Assembly (NCBI GenBank): GCA_018806915.1
Contig: JAGKQI010000093.1
Location: 434,001-498,000 of the forward strand
Reading direction: 5' to 3'
Length of the DNA: 64,000 nt
DNA from: Phytophthora colocasiae
Taxonomy: Eukaryota > Oomycota > Peronosporomycetes > Peronosporales > Peronosporaceae
Below the pieces are notes generated by a model that was given only the letters and a program-made list of their open reading frames with translations, was not told the DNA's origin and searched no databases. Numbering within the stretch: position 1 is the stretch's first letter; each line of letters begins with the position of its first letter. Positions 53,701 to 64,000 of the stretch are shown piece after piece. The position numbers were made by a program, and so were the translations under genes.

Positions 53701-55281
53701 CTACTTCGCAGTTGGCGCCATGTGCGCTGCACATTTCTCCAAGGTCTTGACGGCAGAGCCCAGCTTGTTGACCGTCTCCATGTACTCGGCTTGTGGGTCC
53801 GAGTCGTAAACGATACCACCGCCGGCCTGCGAGTATACTTTGCCATCCTTGACAACCATAGTGCGGATAGCAATTGCCGTGTCCAGGAATCCCGAGAAAC
53901 TGAAGTAGCCCACAGAGCCCGAGTACACACCGCGGCGATCGGTCTCCAGAGAGCAAATAAGCTCCATTGCACGCACCTTAGGAGCGCCAGACAGCGTACC
54001 AGCTGGGAACATGGCCCGATACGCATCGTACACCGTCCGGTCCTCGCGCAGATCACCCTTGACAACAGAAACGATGTGCATCACGTGTGAGTACTTTTCG
54101 ATCTGCATGAGACGCTCCACTCGCACAGATCCAGGCGTGGCCACACGACCAACATCATTACGGCCCAAGTCCACCAGCATGATGTGTTCGGCGCGCTCCT
54201 TCTCGTCAGAGAGGAGATCCTTCACCAGCGCCTCATCTTCCTCATCGTTAGCGCCACGGTGACGGGTGCCAGCAATCGGGTGGGTCTCCACAATACGGTC
54301 GTGGTCCACCTTGACAAGCATCTCGGGTGACGCACCAACAATCTGGAAGTCGTCACCCATGTCAAGGAAGAACATGTACGGCGACGGGTTGATCACGCGC
54401 ATCTGACGGTACAGATCCAGCGGGGTGACATCTTTCGGGAGATCGACGGCCAGTCGCTGCGATGGCACGGCCTGGAAAATGTCACCGTCCACAATGTGCT
54501 CCTTGAGCTTGTCCACAAAGCCCATGTAGCCAGCTTTACCGACGTTGGAGGCCGCCTCCAGGTCAATCTTGGACGTTGCCGGTGCACTCGCGTGGGCAAC
54601 ACTGGATGGCCGCACAAGAGGCTTTTCTAGTGCAGCATTAACAGCCAGGATCTTGTCAGTGGCCTCCTTGTAGGCAGCTGCCAGGTCGCCTGTGTCAAGA
54701 CGGACATGCGAAACGATTTTGAGCGAGTGGAACACGTGGTCGAAAATGACGACCGTGTCGAAGAACATGTAGATGCTCTCAGGAACCTGCAGCACGTCCT
54801 TCTGCGCTTCGATGTAGGGGGCAATCTTGGGCTCAAAGTGGCGGATAGCGTCAAAGCCGCAGTAACCCACAGCACCACCGGTCATTGGCACATTAAGCTC
54901 TGGCAACGTCACAGTGCGAAAGTTCTTCATCTCCTGCTCGAGGTTGATGAGAGGGTCTCCCTCGAAGGCCTGACCTTTGCCCGTAGCCACGACCTTGAGT
55001 GGACCGGCACCAATGAACGAGTAGCGTGCAATCTTTTCGCCAGGAGCCACCGATTCAAGCAGGAACGAGTGCGTCTGGCCCTCGCGAAGCTTGAGCAGCA
55101 CGCTCACGGGCGTGTCTAGGTCAGCGACAGCATCCAAGTACACAGGCACGAGGTTCTTGTCCGGGTTCTCCTGTTGCAGCTGTGCGATGCGCTCCACTTG
55201 CGGCTGGAAGGACATGATGGCGGTGCGGCTTGACGTGTTTGCGGTGACGACCACAGCGAGAATGGCGTCTGAAGGTTGCAT
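53701..55281 (-). CDS. trpE: anthranilate synthase component I
   Basis: A single exon of 526 residues. The enzyme makes anthranilate from chorismate and glutamine-derived ammonia, the committed step of tryptophan synthesis. The N-terminal domain has the LLES motif of the tryptophan feedback site. The chorismate-binding domain shows PSPYMFFLD, GASPEMLV, PIAGTRHRG, LVDLGRNDVGRV, PAGTLSGAPKVRAMELI and a GGGIVYDSDP end. No glutamine amidotransferase domain is fused, so a separate component II is expected elsewhere. ATG 55281 is the first in frame; ATG 55215 (MSFQPQVERIAQL) is an alternative that starts nearer the conserved region. Confidence 0.95.
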   Translation of the reverse strand: MQPSDAILAVVVTANTSSRTAIMSFQPQVERIAQLQQENPDKNLVPVYLDAVADLDTPVSVLLKLREGQTHSFLLESVAPGEKIARYSFIGAGPLKVVATGKGQAFEGDPLINLEQEMKNFRTVTLPELNVPMTGGAVGYCGFDAIRHFEPKIAPYIEAQKDVLQVPESIYMFFDTVVIFDHVFHSLKIVSHVRLDTGDLAAAYKEATDKILAVNAALEKPLVRPSSVAHASAPATSKIDLEAASNVGKAGYMGFVDKLKEHIVDGDIFQAVPSQRLAVDLPKDVTPLDLYRQMRVINPSPYMFFLDMGDDFQIVGASPEMLVKVDHDRIVETHPIAGTRHRGANDEEDEALVKDLLSDEKERAEHIMLVDLGRNDVGRVATPGSVRVERLMQIEKYSHVMHIVSVVKGDLREDRTVYDAYRAMFPAGTLSGAPKVRAMELICSLETDRRGVYSGSVGYFSFSGFLDTAIAIRTMVVKDGKVYSQAGGGIVYDSDPQAEYMETVNKLGSAVKTLEKCAAHMAPTAK

Positions 55282-55437
55282 GAATCGCAGCACAGTTTAG
55301 TATACATGTATACAAAATGTTGCCACAAGAAAATTCAGAGACCAAGTGGACCACAAAGTGAACCATGGTGACCAACATGGCTACATTTGACAAGTTGAAG
55401 TGTATGTTGGACTAAGGGTAGCACATTTTTTCTCCGA

Positions 55438-56521
55438 ATGAAGTCGAGTAGGGATTATGTAGATCGCTGGTTGGGCTTGTCTGTCTATAAGGCTGAGGTG
55501 GATGACCATGGGGTTGAGACCCATATCCAAGGCAAGGTAATAAGGTACTCCAGCAGCTCTAAACACTTTTCGCTGCTGTACATGGATGGATCCTCCGATG
55601 AAGTCCCGGTTGACGAGATAGAAGACTATTTGCCGTTGCGGTTGCAATTTAAAGAGAAGAAGCACCGGAACAAGCGGCGTGTGGAGACTCTGAAAATGAA
55701 TACAGTGCAGTCTCCAACTAAGCGCCCAAGACTTTCAGTTTCCGTGGCTGGGAAGACCAATTCGACGCGAAATGAACCAAATCAAGCTGACAAAATGGAA
55801 GTGATGTCTCACTTCGTTCAGGACACGTTATGGGCGTTGACTACGGTATTGGACGTGAGTGAGGCGAAGCAGCAAGCTCTATTATCCACATTGAATACTC
55901 GCAATGAGCAGGTACATTTTGAAACCGTTCATAATTGCCAGTGTGTTGTTCTTGACTAACTTTTTGTGCAGCCCATTGCAGCTTTACAACAGTATGCAAA
56001 GGAAGGAGGACTGGATGCTTTGCATGAGACGCTTCGGGAAATTGCGAGAGCGAAAGTAGTTGCTGGTGCAGCAGAGACGAACACGCATCAATCTGCTCCA
56101 GGAAGAGAAACTTTTCATGCAACACAAGACTCAAAAAGTAAGAGAACGTCCCATGTTTCAGCCCACCGAGGTCGTTGCGATAAGCATTTGCGAGAACTGT
56201 TCCACGGTACAAGTGTTTCTGAATCAAAGTTGTGGTGCTAAGGTTGGAACTTATGTCATGTAAATGTCGCCAGGTCCCTTCTCGCCGAGGTCTTCCCAGC
56301 CAAAGGAGCAACATGCGCCTCGCAAACCGGAGCTCAGGCTCAAGTCACTGCCCAAGAATCCAAATAATGCTCCAGTTACAGCAACCATATCCTTCGACTC
56401 TGTCCAGGGAAGTGAAGAAGAGGAAGTTGGTCGCACTCGTAGGCGCCTACGCTTCGTAGGACCGCCTCCACTATCCACTTTGACAAGCATGCAAGCGTTC
56501 GTGTTTTCCGCTTGCAGGTGA
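55438..56521 (+). CDS. Tudor-like domain protein, probably nuclear
   Basis: Three exons (55438-55911, 55972-56137, 56274-56521) join in frame to 295 residues. Residues 9-65 (WLGLSVYKAEVD, IQGKVIRYSS, HFSLLYMDGSSDEVPVDEIEDYLPL) have the beta-strand pattern of a Tudor or agenet fold, which often reads modified histones. Basic stretches (KEKKHRNKRR, TKRPRL) look like nuclear signals. A helical segment and a Ser/Pro-rich tail follow. The second intron could instead be retained as a different reading frame (56138-56263), giving an alternative end. The assignment of the last exon is the weakest part. Confidence 0.6.
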
Positions 56522-56766
56522 AAAGAGCTAAACACAAGCGAATGCAGAAATCGCTATCGAAGTCGATATTGAAGCCCTGCTCGAAAACGATCACGAGTTT
56601 GGTGCGGCCGTGAGTGTTATGTGAGTGCTCGTAGTTTTTGACTTGTTGCTGAATTCATGGAGACTTTTCACAATTCCTCGTGTCGTTTTCGGAGTCGCGT
56701 CGGTTCGTGTCTTCCAGCAAGCCACAACTCGATCTTCCTACAAGCATTTGAGCACCTACAACTGCG

Positions 56767-58164
56767 ATGAACTACGGTATCATTAACAATCGCCGCCCAG
56801 ATCCTAGGAAGCGTGGAGCTGCTTCCTCTGTGAATGCGCTTCTAGCCGATCCTAGAATGCGAGAAATTGCCAAGCAAATGGGACTCCAGCCTAAAGATTT
56901 CGGCGAGGAGGCGCAAGGTCTTTGGAACACGCTCAACGATCTCTCGACGTCAGATCCCAAGCGCTACGAGTCCTTCATCAATGAGCAATTACAGGACGGA
57001 CCATCGTCCGAAGTTTCAAATCAACTGTCGACTGATACTCCTCGTTTCTTCACTCCGGAACCTGGTTTCGTGGTCAAATGCTGTATGTATCACTCAATCA
57101 AGTGCCAGCAGAAAGAGACCAAACTCTTCCTGAATATCTGCGCTCACACGCTAATTGATTTGCCGAAGAACCCGAATTCCGGTTTAGAAGTACCAGAAGA
57201 TACGAGGGCCGTCCCCAATACTAACAACTTGCAGGTTCCTCTTGTTGTAGGCAAGTTACGTGAAATTACGGACTTCAGTGGAGCCGTGTGCTGCGTTGTG
57301 GACGTTGTAGTGAACCCGTGGGTGCTACGTCGCTGTGAATGGGACTCGAATTTCAAGCGTGAAACGATGAAACTCGCTGTCCAGTGGGTACAAGAGGACG
57401 CACAGGTGAGACTTGTGACGCCTACGGGGAAGTTCATCAAAGCACGCTATAAAGGAGGGGTGACTGTGGGCAGCGAGATCATTACGTCCAAATTCCGGAT
57501 CGAAGATGCTGATCCAACGAAACAACGGATGGAGTCGCCAGCTGATCTTTTGAAGCAGCTTAATGTGGAGGAAGCTAAGGAGGACGAGGACACACATGAG
57601 CTCAAGATAACACCATCAAAAGAGAATATCACCGCTCGAAAGCCCGATATTTTACTAAAGGCGACTTCGCGTGAACAGGCTCAACCTCCTCCAGCTCCCG
57701 TTAAGGCCAAACCTCAGAAGATCCTAATCGAGGAACTACCATCTCCTCCAAGCAAGCAGAAGACGACAGCGAGATCGAAACAAAATGCAAAGTCTGCAGC
57801 ACAAGGGAAAACAAAGAATTGTGGCGCCGTAAAACGAGGGTTCCTCAACTCGTCCAAAGCGCAATTGTATCCGAACGGATCGAATGAAGGTCGCCCGTCG
57901 TCTTCGTACGTCAACTTGCTGAGCCGCAGCAAGGTTGTAGATCTTGGCGAGATGGAAAAGCAGCAAAAGGGACCGAGTCAGAAGCGCATGGTGACATCCT
58001 CAGGATTCGATGAAATTGACCACGGTGATCACATCTTTGACCAACTGTGCGAACAAGCTGAACCAGACCTGAAGACTACAAACACCACCAGAACGGATAC
58101 GAATAACGGTGACCAGCTCTTCGGGGAAGGGTTCGAAGAGCTGGCGAAACTTTTGGCACCTTGA
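56767..58164 (+). CDS. PIH1 domain-containing protein
   Basis: A single exon of 465 residues. After an N-terminal helical region (LLADPRMREIAKQMG), the PIH1 domain spans about residues 95-230: GFVVKCCMYH, KLFLNICAHTLIDLP, VPLVVGKLRE, CCVVDVVVNPWVLRRC and MKLAVQWVQED. The rest is Lys/Pro-rich and disordered. PIH1 proteins work with Hsp90/R2TP to assemble large complexes, including axonemal dynein arms in flagellated cells. Which subgroup (PIH1D1, PIH1D2 or Kintoun-like) is unclear. The gene does not overlap its neighbours. Confidence 0.85.
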   Translation: MNYGIINNRRPDPRKRGAASSVNALLADPRMREIAKQMGLQPKDFGEEAQGLWNTLNDLSTSDPKRYESFINEQLQDGPSSEVSNQLSTDTPRFFTPEPGFVVKCCMYHSIKCQQKETKLFLNICAHTLIDLPKNPNSGLEVPEDTRAVPNTNNLQVPLVVGKLREITDFSGAVCCVVDVVVNPWVLRRCEWDSNFKRETMKLAVQWVQEDAQVRLVTPTGKFIKARYKGGVTVGSEIITSKFRIEDADPTKQRMESPADLLKQLNVEEAKEDEDTHELKITPSKENITARKPDILLKATSREQAQPPPAPVKAKPQKILIEELPSPPSKQKTTARSKQNAKSAAQGKTKNCGAVKRGFLNSSKAQLYPNGSNEGRPSSSYVNLLSRSKVVDLGEMEKQQKGPSQKRMVTSSGFDEIDHGDHIFDQLCEQAEPDLKTTNTTRTDTNNGDQLFGEGFEELAKLLAP

Positions 58165-58239
58165 GGTTAGCAATAACTTCAATTAGCACGAAGACAGAGT
58201 TCATTTTTCACCATGACCTTGATCCTAGTTCCCACGAGC

Positions 58240-60197
58240 TTAGTCTCGTGTATCAGGGTTGACAATGTCGTGAATTCGCTGGTACGACATGAGCAGGAAT
58301 GGATTCAGACGCTGCATACTGGACAGTGTGGATGGGAACTGTTCCAGACGCTTCAGTAGCACCACAGTATTGTGTTTGACACCGATACTCGGGTGGAAAA
58401 TGCCTTGCGCGATCGTCTGCAATCCGCCACGCAGCACTGGCAGGAAACTCAGAAACTCCTGCAGCTCCAGCTCTGTGTTCAATAGCGTCGCGAAGTCTGA
58501 GTAGATCTTCTCAACTAAAGTGTCGTCCAGCACAATCATGTCGCCTTGGAGACTCCGAATGTGTCGCTTCAAGTCCACGCCAGTTTTCTCTACGTAAACA
58601 TCCACACAGCAAACAGAAAACGATTCGCATCGTCACGTTAAGGAACACCACATCAATACGCAAGTATTCGCCCGTATAGAATGTGTGTGTTTGCTACGAG
58701 AGCAAACACACGCAAGATATCTGTGAGTAGGATATATTGAAGGCCGGTGAGTGGAAGTGCATCCGGTGCGGAGAGTCCATGAAGCGCTTGTAGCTGTCCG
58801 TTTGGGCCCACTTGGTGATCCGCTTGTTGTTCACTGCTGAGCGCTTGGCCAGTGCGTCAGGACTGAGGTAGTTTGCCTCGCCTAACGCAATATCAACGAC
58901 ATTTTTGCGCATATATTCCTCGAACATGCACCTCACCCACTCCTCGTCATACCCAGCAGCCACACCATCAAGCACCTGCTCCAAAAAAGTAGATTTTAGC
59001 TATTTGCCATAATGAAATCATTTCATCGACGCACCTCAAGAACAAAATTGCGGTCTGATGCATCGTAGTCTTCCTTTTCAACCGGCGCAGACACGAACAC
59101 TTCACCTGTAGAGATATCACACAAAACATCCCACCATTCTCGCTTGGTCTTGAACATCGGGTTTGTTACTCCAGCAATGTACCCTGGCATCGCCAGGAAT
59201 CCTAAATCAGTGAGGTTCGCGTACCTGCATACAAACCCTCCACGTTAATATCATTCAACTCTGCGCTCTCCGCACCACCATTCACGTACGGGTATTGACG
59301 ATCAATCAGCCCAAACAGCGGCGGACACACAAGCGAACTCGTGGCAAGCACAAAGTTGCACACTTCACCCGCTGGACGGTTGTATCCGAGCATGATCACC
59401 CTTTGACCAGTCAACACGGCGTTGAAGAGCACCATCGTCTGATCTCCAAACGTGTGCAACAACTGCGTCAATGTTCCATCGTCATGCTGGTCGTCGGTAC
59501 TGCACATCTTGAATTGCAGCGAAATCGGGATGTCGTCCCACATGGCTTGAGCTCTGAAGAACAGCGCCTTCTCCAGTGTCTTTGCATCCTCTATATTGGC
59601 AGCAGCTCGTCCAGTACTGCTAATGGTGCGTTTCATCAGTCTTCTCTCCATATTCGACAGTCCTCGAATACCAGAGATGTCCACGGCGTTGGCCACTGCG
59701 AAGAGCTCTTTTAGCACGGTCTCGCTCTCCTCTTCACTTTTAGAGCCCACAATTTTAAGCACAGCGAGGTTAAGTACTTCTTTAAGTGCAAAGCAGCTTT
59801 TATGGGTCGAACACAGAGCCACAGCCGTCACTTTCGCGCCACGACGAGCTGCAGAGTCATGGGTAGTGCGGACAACACTAAGACAGTACATGAAGTTCTG
59901 CAGTGGGTCCTGATCCTGCACTTGTACCTGCTCTTGAGTCTCTTTAGATACTTCTTCTTCACTTGTAACAGTAGGAGTGTGCGCATTCTGGCGGTTAAGG
60001 AAGAAAATAGTAAAATCTTCCTCGCGGTTGTGCACACCTTCCGGTAGCATTATATCAGCAAAGAATTCGGGCGAGTAGTGCGCAAAGGGAGCAGGATAAC
60101 TAGCGCGTAGAGTACTACCCTTGGTCAGATCGAACTCAGCGTAGAGTACTACCTCGGCAAGAGGCCGCGCAGCAGTAGAAGGCTCGCTCGAAGTCAT
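58240..60197 (-). CDS. DENN-domain protein (Afi1/SPA-like)
   Basis: Four exons (60197-59290, 59224-59035, 58978-58712, 58587-58240) join in frame to 570 residues. The start VVLYAEFDLTKGSTLRASYPAP and the PEFFADIMLPEGVHNREEDFTIFFLN segment form the upstream DENN part. FNAVLTGQRVIMLGYNRPAGEVCNFVL, PYANLTDLGF and GYIAGVTNPMF are the conserved core of this family. DENN proteins of this kind activate Rab GTPases or dock Arf on membranes, guiding polarised traffic. The first intron removes a frame-breaking stretch and restores the family motif at its junction. Exon 3/4 borders are less certain. The stop lies 76 bp from the PIH1 stop, convergent. Confidence 0.85.
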
Positions 60198-60250
60198 CAC
60201 TTAAAGAGATCTTCTAACCCTGTAAGCTTCAAGTGAATATGAAAAAGACT

Positions 60251-60313
60251 GTGTTTAAACACATCTAGATTGTATTTAAACACATCTAGATTGTATTTAA
60301 ACACATTGAGATT
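60251..60313 (+). repeat. three 21-bp direct repeats in a divergent promoter
   Basis: The unit GTATTTAAACACATCTAGATT occurs three times in succession with two or three substitutions. It lies in the 170 bp between the divergent start codons at 60197 and 60368, so it is well placed to bind a regulator. Confidence 0.9.
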
Positions 60314-60367
60314 GTATAACTCATCCTCGAAGAAGAAAGTTCAGGTGCTGCAAGGTATAAGGCGTTA

Positions 60368-61708
60368 ATGGACGAGTTCGAGCGTGCACAGGCCCAAGCC
60401 ATGGAGCTGTTGATCCAGCAGTGTGTTACAGCTCAAGATGGTTCTCTCTCTACGCCTTCAACGCCCGTAAATGCGCGGGAAAACGCTGCTGCCAACGCTA
60501 CAATATTGGATCTGCTGGCTCAGACTTGTGCGGATGCCAATGCAGCAGTGCAAGAGTTGAGCGTGGAGGACGTCGCTACGGGATTGGCTAGAGCTGTATC
60601 TGCCACTCAGGAGAGTCTTCGCAGTGTAGGACAGAATGTAGGTGCAATCCTGCAGGATCCAGAGCAAATGAAGGAGTTGTGCTACCATGTAAAGCAGGCA
60701 GACGCAAAAGTGCTGGAAGCTCTGCAGAAGTCGCAGGTTCTTCTGGAAGACGATCATTCTGCTGTCAGGAGTGATGGTGTAGTATTGGCTAACAGAAGTG
60801 CAGAGTCTTCGGCACTTATGGTCCCTCCTGATGAAGAAAACGTTCGCAACATGATGGTGTTCGCAGAGAACATGTGCACAACGATGGACCACGCACTGAG
60901 TACAATTACAAAGGATGAATTGGCTCTAGCAGCACAATTGTCGTTGAATATTGCTCAGAAATTACTCGATGCAGGACAGTCGCTGTTCACTTCGTTGGGA
61001 GATGAAGAACGCCGAAAAGTGCGTGCTGGAGATCAAAGTGACCGAATTACGATAGAGGAGATCGAAGATGAGCAAGAGGAAGATACAAAAGAAGAGTCAC
61101 AGGTGAAGAGAAGCAACAGACGAGATAACGGACAGCTTAAACGTGCTGCAGTGCTGCGGACGTACGTGACGGATCTGTATAACCGGACACGTGAGGAAGC
61201 GGTGGAGCATCCGTTCCTGGCTGGAGCTCTCACTGCTGCTGGACTACCGTTCATTGGGTTGGCGGTGAGTATTTCCCTGCTTTCTGTTGCTTTTTGATGT
61301 GCTAATTGGGGATGTATAAGATCCCTGTGGCGAGTATGGTTGCATTGGCGCTTATGATAGAGAAGTACTATCCTGAACACGCCAAGTTGACACTGGAGCT
61401 CTGCTCCAACTTCATCCAGGTGAGATTTCATTTCGTGACCAAAGTAGTGCCTTTGTATTGTGTTCTAATTTTTACAACTATTTGTCGTCTAGATGTCCAA
61501 GCTGTGGTTCCTCCTGCTGAAGATAAGTGCGCGCCAGGTCAGTGTTGTGGCTAAGGAATGCTTTAATTCGTGGTACGACTACGCATCTACCAATGGTTTT
61601 ATGGCGACTGGGCTGGAGCTGGCGTCAACCGGGTGCAGCCTCGGCTTTCTTGGTGTCAGCTATCTGTATCAGATGGCTATTGGTGTCTCCAAGCAAATTC
61701 TCCAGTGA
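60368..61708 (+). CDS. membrane-anchored helical protein, unknown function
   Basis: Three exons (60368-61264, 61321-61419, 61493-61708) give 403 residues. The first 220 residues are helical and Ala/Gln/Glu-rich, followed by an acidic patch (IEEIEDEQEEDTKEE) and a basic one. The C-terminal 130 residues contain three or more hydrophobic segments (HPFLAGALTAAGLPFIGLA, SMVALALMI, GCSLGFLGVSYLYQMAIG), so the protein is probably tail-anchored in a membrane. Intron donors are GTGAGT and GTGAGA with AAG and TAG acceptors. I recognise no family. Confidence 0.75.
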
Positions 61709-61819
61709 TGCAGAGGTAAACGAGTTACGTTTTTAGTTAGTGAATCTGGAGACCGTTTTGAGCAACACGCTTCCCGTTATTTTTGTCGACCAAGTCTTTC
61801 ATTGCTGGCGTTGCTAGTC

Positions 61820-62607
61820 ATGGGCGGGAAGCAAAGTGCGTTGAAAAAAGAGATCGCTACTCTCCAGCAGGAATCTCGAAAGAGATTGGCGAAGCACCAG
61901 GAAGAGTTGGCGGCTGCAACGAAGGAGAAGCGACAACTACAAGCGAAAATTGACGAGCTTCAGGCAGCTGTACGCTGCTTTGTCGATGCTCTGGCGATAG
62001 TGTCTGCACTAACTTTTCTGACACTGGTGTTCAGGTAACGCTGGCTCAAGAGGAAGCTGAGAAAACAAAGGATGAAGCTCGAGAGCGAGAAGAACGCATG
62101 AAGGCACTGAAGTGGGAGCTCGTTCGTCAGCTGAAAATGACCGGATCCTCCGCTTCACCCACTCATCTTGCGTCTCTCTCTCCGTCATCTTCGACGCGAA
62201 TCCCGTTAAACTGGAGACTGAACGACGAAGTTTCGCTTCGACAATCTGTTGTGTCCCCGACGAATGCAACTGCAATTCCGAGAGAGAAACCTGATTCAAA
62301 TGACACAGAAAGCAGTAACAATCCTCCTACGGCAGCAACACCCAATCTATTAGCTCCTCGTCGGTCTTTGTTGAGAAGATCCGAGCCAGCAGCAGAATCT
62401 TCTCTAAATCAACCTTCTGAAGTAGCACCATCCAAGACAGCAACTTCAACTTATAGCGATACCAAACCCAGCAAATCCCCAAGAGATACCAAAAGCAATG
62501 ATAACTCACCGCGCGAAGTTGACTCCCCACCATCCAAACTCCATACTACTAAAGCTGAAAGTAAAAACACTGAAGAAGACATGCGCAACTCCTTCGAAGA
62601 TAAATAA
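61820..62607 (+). CDS. predicted N-myristoylated coiled-coil protein
   Basis: Two exons (61820-61969, 62035-62607) join in frame to 240 residues. The N-terminus MGGKQSALKK fits an N-myristoylation site followed by basic residues for membrane contact. Residues 8-90 form a continuous Lys/Glu/Gln coiled coil across the intron. The last 140 residues are Ser/Pro/Thr-rich and disordered, with several basic-proline motifs. It starts 111 bp after the preceding stop on the same strand. No family is recognised. ATG 61820 is the first in frame. Confidence 0.7.
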
Positions 62608-62748
62608 TATATAAAATAAATTCCTTACTTTAAATAATATATTAACTGATATATGATGTGGCGCACATCACATAAAGAAATCGAGCCAAACAAACACCAA
62701 GCGATCATCGACCGTTGCGTCCCCCTAAGTGTCCATCTTCCGAGAGCC

Positions 62749-64000
62749 ATGGAAGGCCGCGAGCGCCTGCAGATCGACACAGAAGTGCCGTCCAATGTGT
62801 ATGCGTTGGACCTGCACAAGCTCAGCCAATTGGCTCGTATTCCTGAGGCGGAATTAGTGCGTGGCATGCAGTCTGAGGATGCGGTGGATATGCAAGGCGT
62901 CGTGGTGAACAGAGGCCAGGAAGTTCCTTTTGAAGCCGTGGGGAAGACGCCAGAAGATGACGAAGATGCAGACAGTCCTTATCATCATGACAGTTCGTCA
63001 ACTGTGGCTGCAGATGCAGGTGTGAAGCAAGTTCTGCTCACTGCAGCATCCAGTACCATGTGTCTGGACGGTTCGGACACACCCAAGTGCCTCATTATGC
63101 TCGGAGAGTATACTTTAATTGAGCATATTTTGGCTCAGTTGTTCGTTGCTGGAATGGAGAGAGTTGTGATCATCATTTCGTACTTTGGCCATGAGATCAT
63201 GGAACACGTGAAGGAGAGCTTTCTATACTCGAAATTACAGATCGAGTTCTTGAATCTAGGGGAGGAGACGCCGTACGGACATGCACGCACGTTGTTATCA
63301 GCGAGGGAGATGTTCTCGAAGCCGTTCTTGATCCACACGGCTGACCATATCTTCGACCGAGCGATTATCAGTCGAATGGCACATTTCGAGCTTGAAGGAT
63401 GTGTTGCTTGTGTGCTTGTGGATGCGGATAAGGAGAAATTGAAGGGGCTACCTTCTACAGCAGGGAAAGTATTGCTGGATTCGAGTAATGGAACGATTCG
63501 GAAGATTGGAAGAGGTCTGAAGCAATTTGACGCAATTGACGCTGGGTTGTTCTTGACAACCGGGAGATTATTTGCTGCGTTGGAGATGCTGGCGTATGAA
63601 AAACCCAAGTTTTCCCTTGCTGAGGCACTGAATGTACTACGTCCGAGTTACGGATTGAAGTATTTGGAAACGGAAGATGATGCATGGCTGAGTGTCGAGA
63701 CGCAAGCCCAGCTGGATGCTATAGTCGCGAACGATAGCATTGCGTCCCTCTCGCCGTGGCCGGTGTTTGTTGCTAAAGAACCTCAAGATGAGATTCCTTC
63801 CCGGCCGTCGACTCCTGGTGGCAAGAATGTTTTTCTGGCTGTTTCAGCTGCTGACGACGACTCAATGCTGCGTGCAGTTGATGCCCACGTTCGTCAGTCA
63901 GCAGACGTGTTTGAAGGATTCGTAGTGGGTGTGAACCAGCTACAAGAAGTAGACGATATCACTACGTCTACACCTGCTGGGGCGTCCGTCCAAGCGCATG
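62749..64000 (+). CDS. nucleotidyltransferase-like protein, N-terminal part
   Basis: An open frame of 417 codons runs from ATG 62749 to the right edge with no stop. From about residue 90 it follows the fold of sugar-nucleotide transferases: KQVLLTAASS, a Pro-Lys pair (TPKCLIMLG), LIEHILAQLFVAGMERVVIIISY, then GEETPYGHARTLLSA and FLIHTADHIFD. The glycine-rich nucleotide loop normally written GxGTRL is replaced by ASSTMCLDG, so activity may be altered. In several lineages such a domain is fused to a CDP-alcohol transferase for inositol lipids; the window ends before this can be seen. The start is preceded by no in-frame conserved segment. Confidence 0.7.
   Translation, partial: MEGRERLQIDTEVPSNVYALDLHKLSQLARIPEAELVRGMQSEDAVDMQGVVVNRGQEVPFEAVGKTPEDDEDADSPYHHDSSSTVAADAGVKQVLLTAASSTMCLDGSDTPKCLIMLGEYTLIEHILAQLFVAGMERVVIIISYFGHEIMEHVKESFLYSKLQIEFLNLGEETPYGHARTLLSAREMFSKPFLIHTADHIFDRAIISRMAHFELEGCVACVLVDADKEKLKGLPSTAGKVLLDSSNGTIRKIGRGLKQFDAIDAGLFLTTGRLFAALEMLAYEKPKFSLAEALNVLRPSYGLKYLETEDDAWLSVETQAQLDAIVANDSIASLSPWPVFVAKEPQDEIPSRPSTPGGKNVFLAVSAADDDSMLRAVDAHVRQSADVFEGFVVGVNQLQEVDDITTSTPAGASVQAH

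Noticed and set aside
55841..56314. 157-codon minus-strand frame opposite the Tudor-like gene
   Set aside because: It overlaps exons and introns of the plus-strand gene and shows no motif.
60251..60313. Short tandem repeat considered as a CRISPR array
   Set aside because: The repeats are directly adjacent without spacers, and the genome is eukaryotic.

Overview
The window looks like nuclear DNA of an oomycete, most likely a Phytophthora-type (Peronosporales) genome. The reasons are compact genes on both strands, short introns (38-140 bp, GTRNGT donors, CTAAC/CTAAT-like branch sites), typical eukaryotic housekeeping proteins, a PIH1-domain protein as expected in a zoospore-forming organism, and a mixed transposon load. 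No ribosomal RNA, tRNA or CRISPR array was recognised. Genus is an inference and no species is claimed.

Left third (1-28 kb), transposon-rich. A Ty3/gypsy chromovirus (1-5489, minus strand, left LTR cut by the window edge) abuts the last 55 codons of a secreted-type serine hydrolase. Then come a palmitoyl-protein thioesterase and a rhomboid protease (both minus), a complete piggyBac-like element (10522-14120, TTAA at both ends, decayed transposase), importin alpha (plus), a small spliced gene for V-ATPase subunit e (minus), an intact Tc1-type element with 245-bp inverted repeats (17094-18687), a 169-bp GT microsatellite, and an 8.76-kb LINE (19241-27997) bounded by a perfect 16-bp target duplication.

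Right two thirds (28.6-64 kb), mainly host genes. They include a large HEAT-like protein; two long IQ-motif proteins, one with TPR and WW domains; a type II membrane protein; a complex I NDUFA3-like subunit; an ArfGAP; a MANF-like ER protein; RAMP4/SERP; inositol-3-phosphate synthase; a MULE transposase with one stop codon; a 175-bp tandem duplication; anthranilate synthase component I; a Tudor-like nuclear protein; a PIH1 protein; a DENN (Afi1-like) protein; two unknown proteins; and the start of a sugar-nucleotidyltransferase-like protein running off the right edge. Many of these are multi-exon genes. I assembled exons by hand from splice signals and frame continuity.

Functional themes: ER and secretory functions cluster loosely (MANF, RAMP4, ArfGAP, V-ATPase e, DENN), but nothing indicates an operon-like unit. 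The most unusual DNA is in the piggyBac element, whose subterminal palindrome recurs in two of its transposase introns, and in the LINE, which carries a zinc-finger segment between reverse transcriptase and RNase H.
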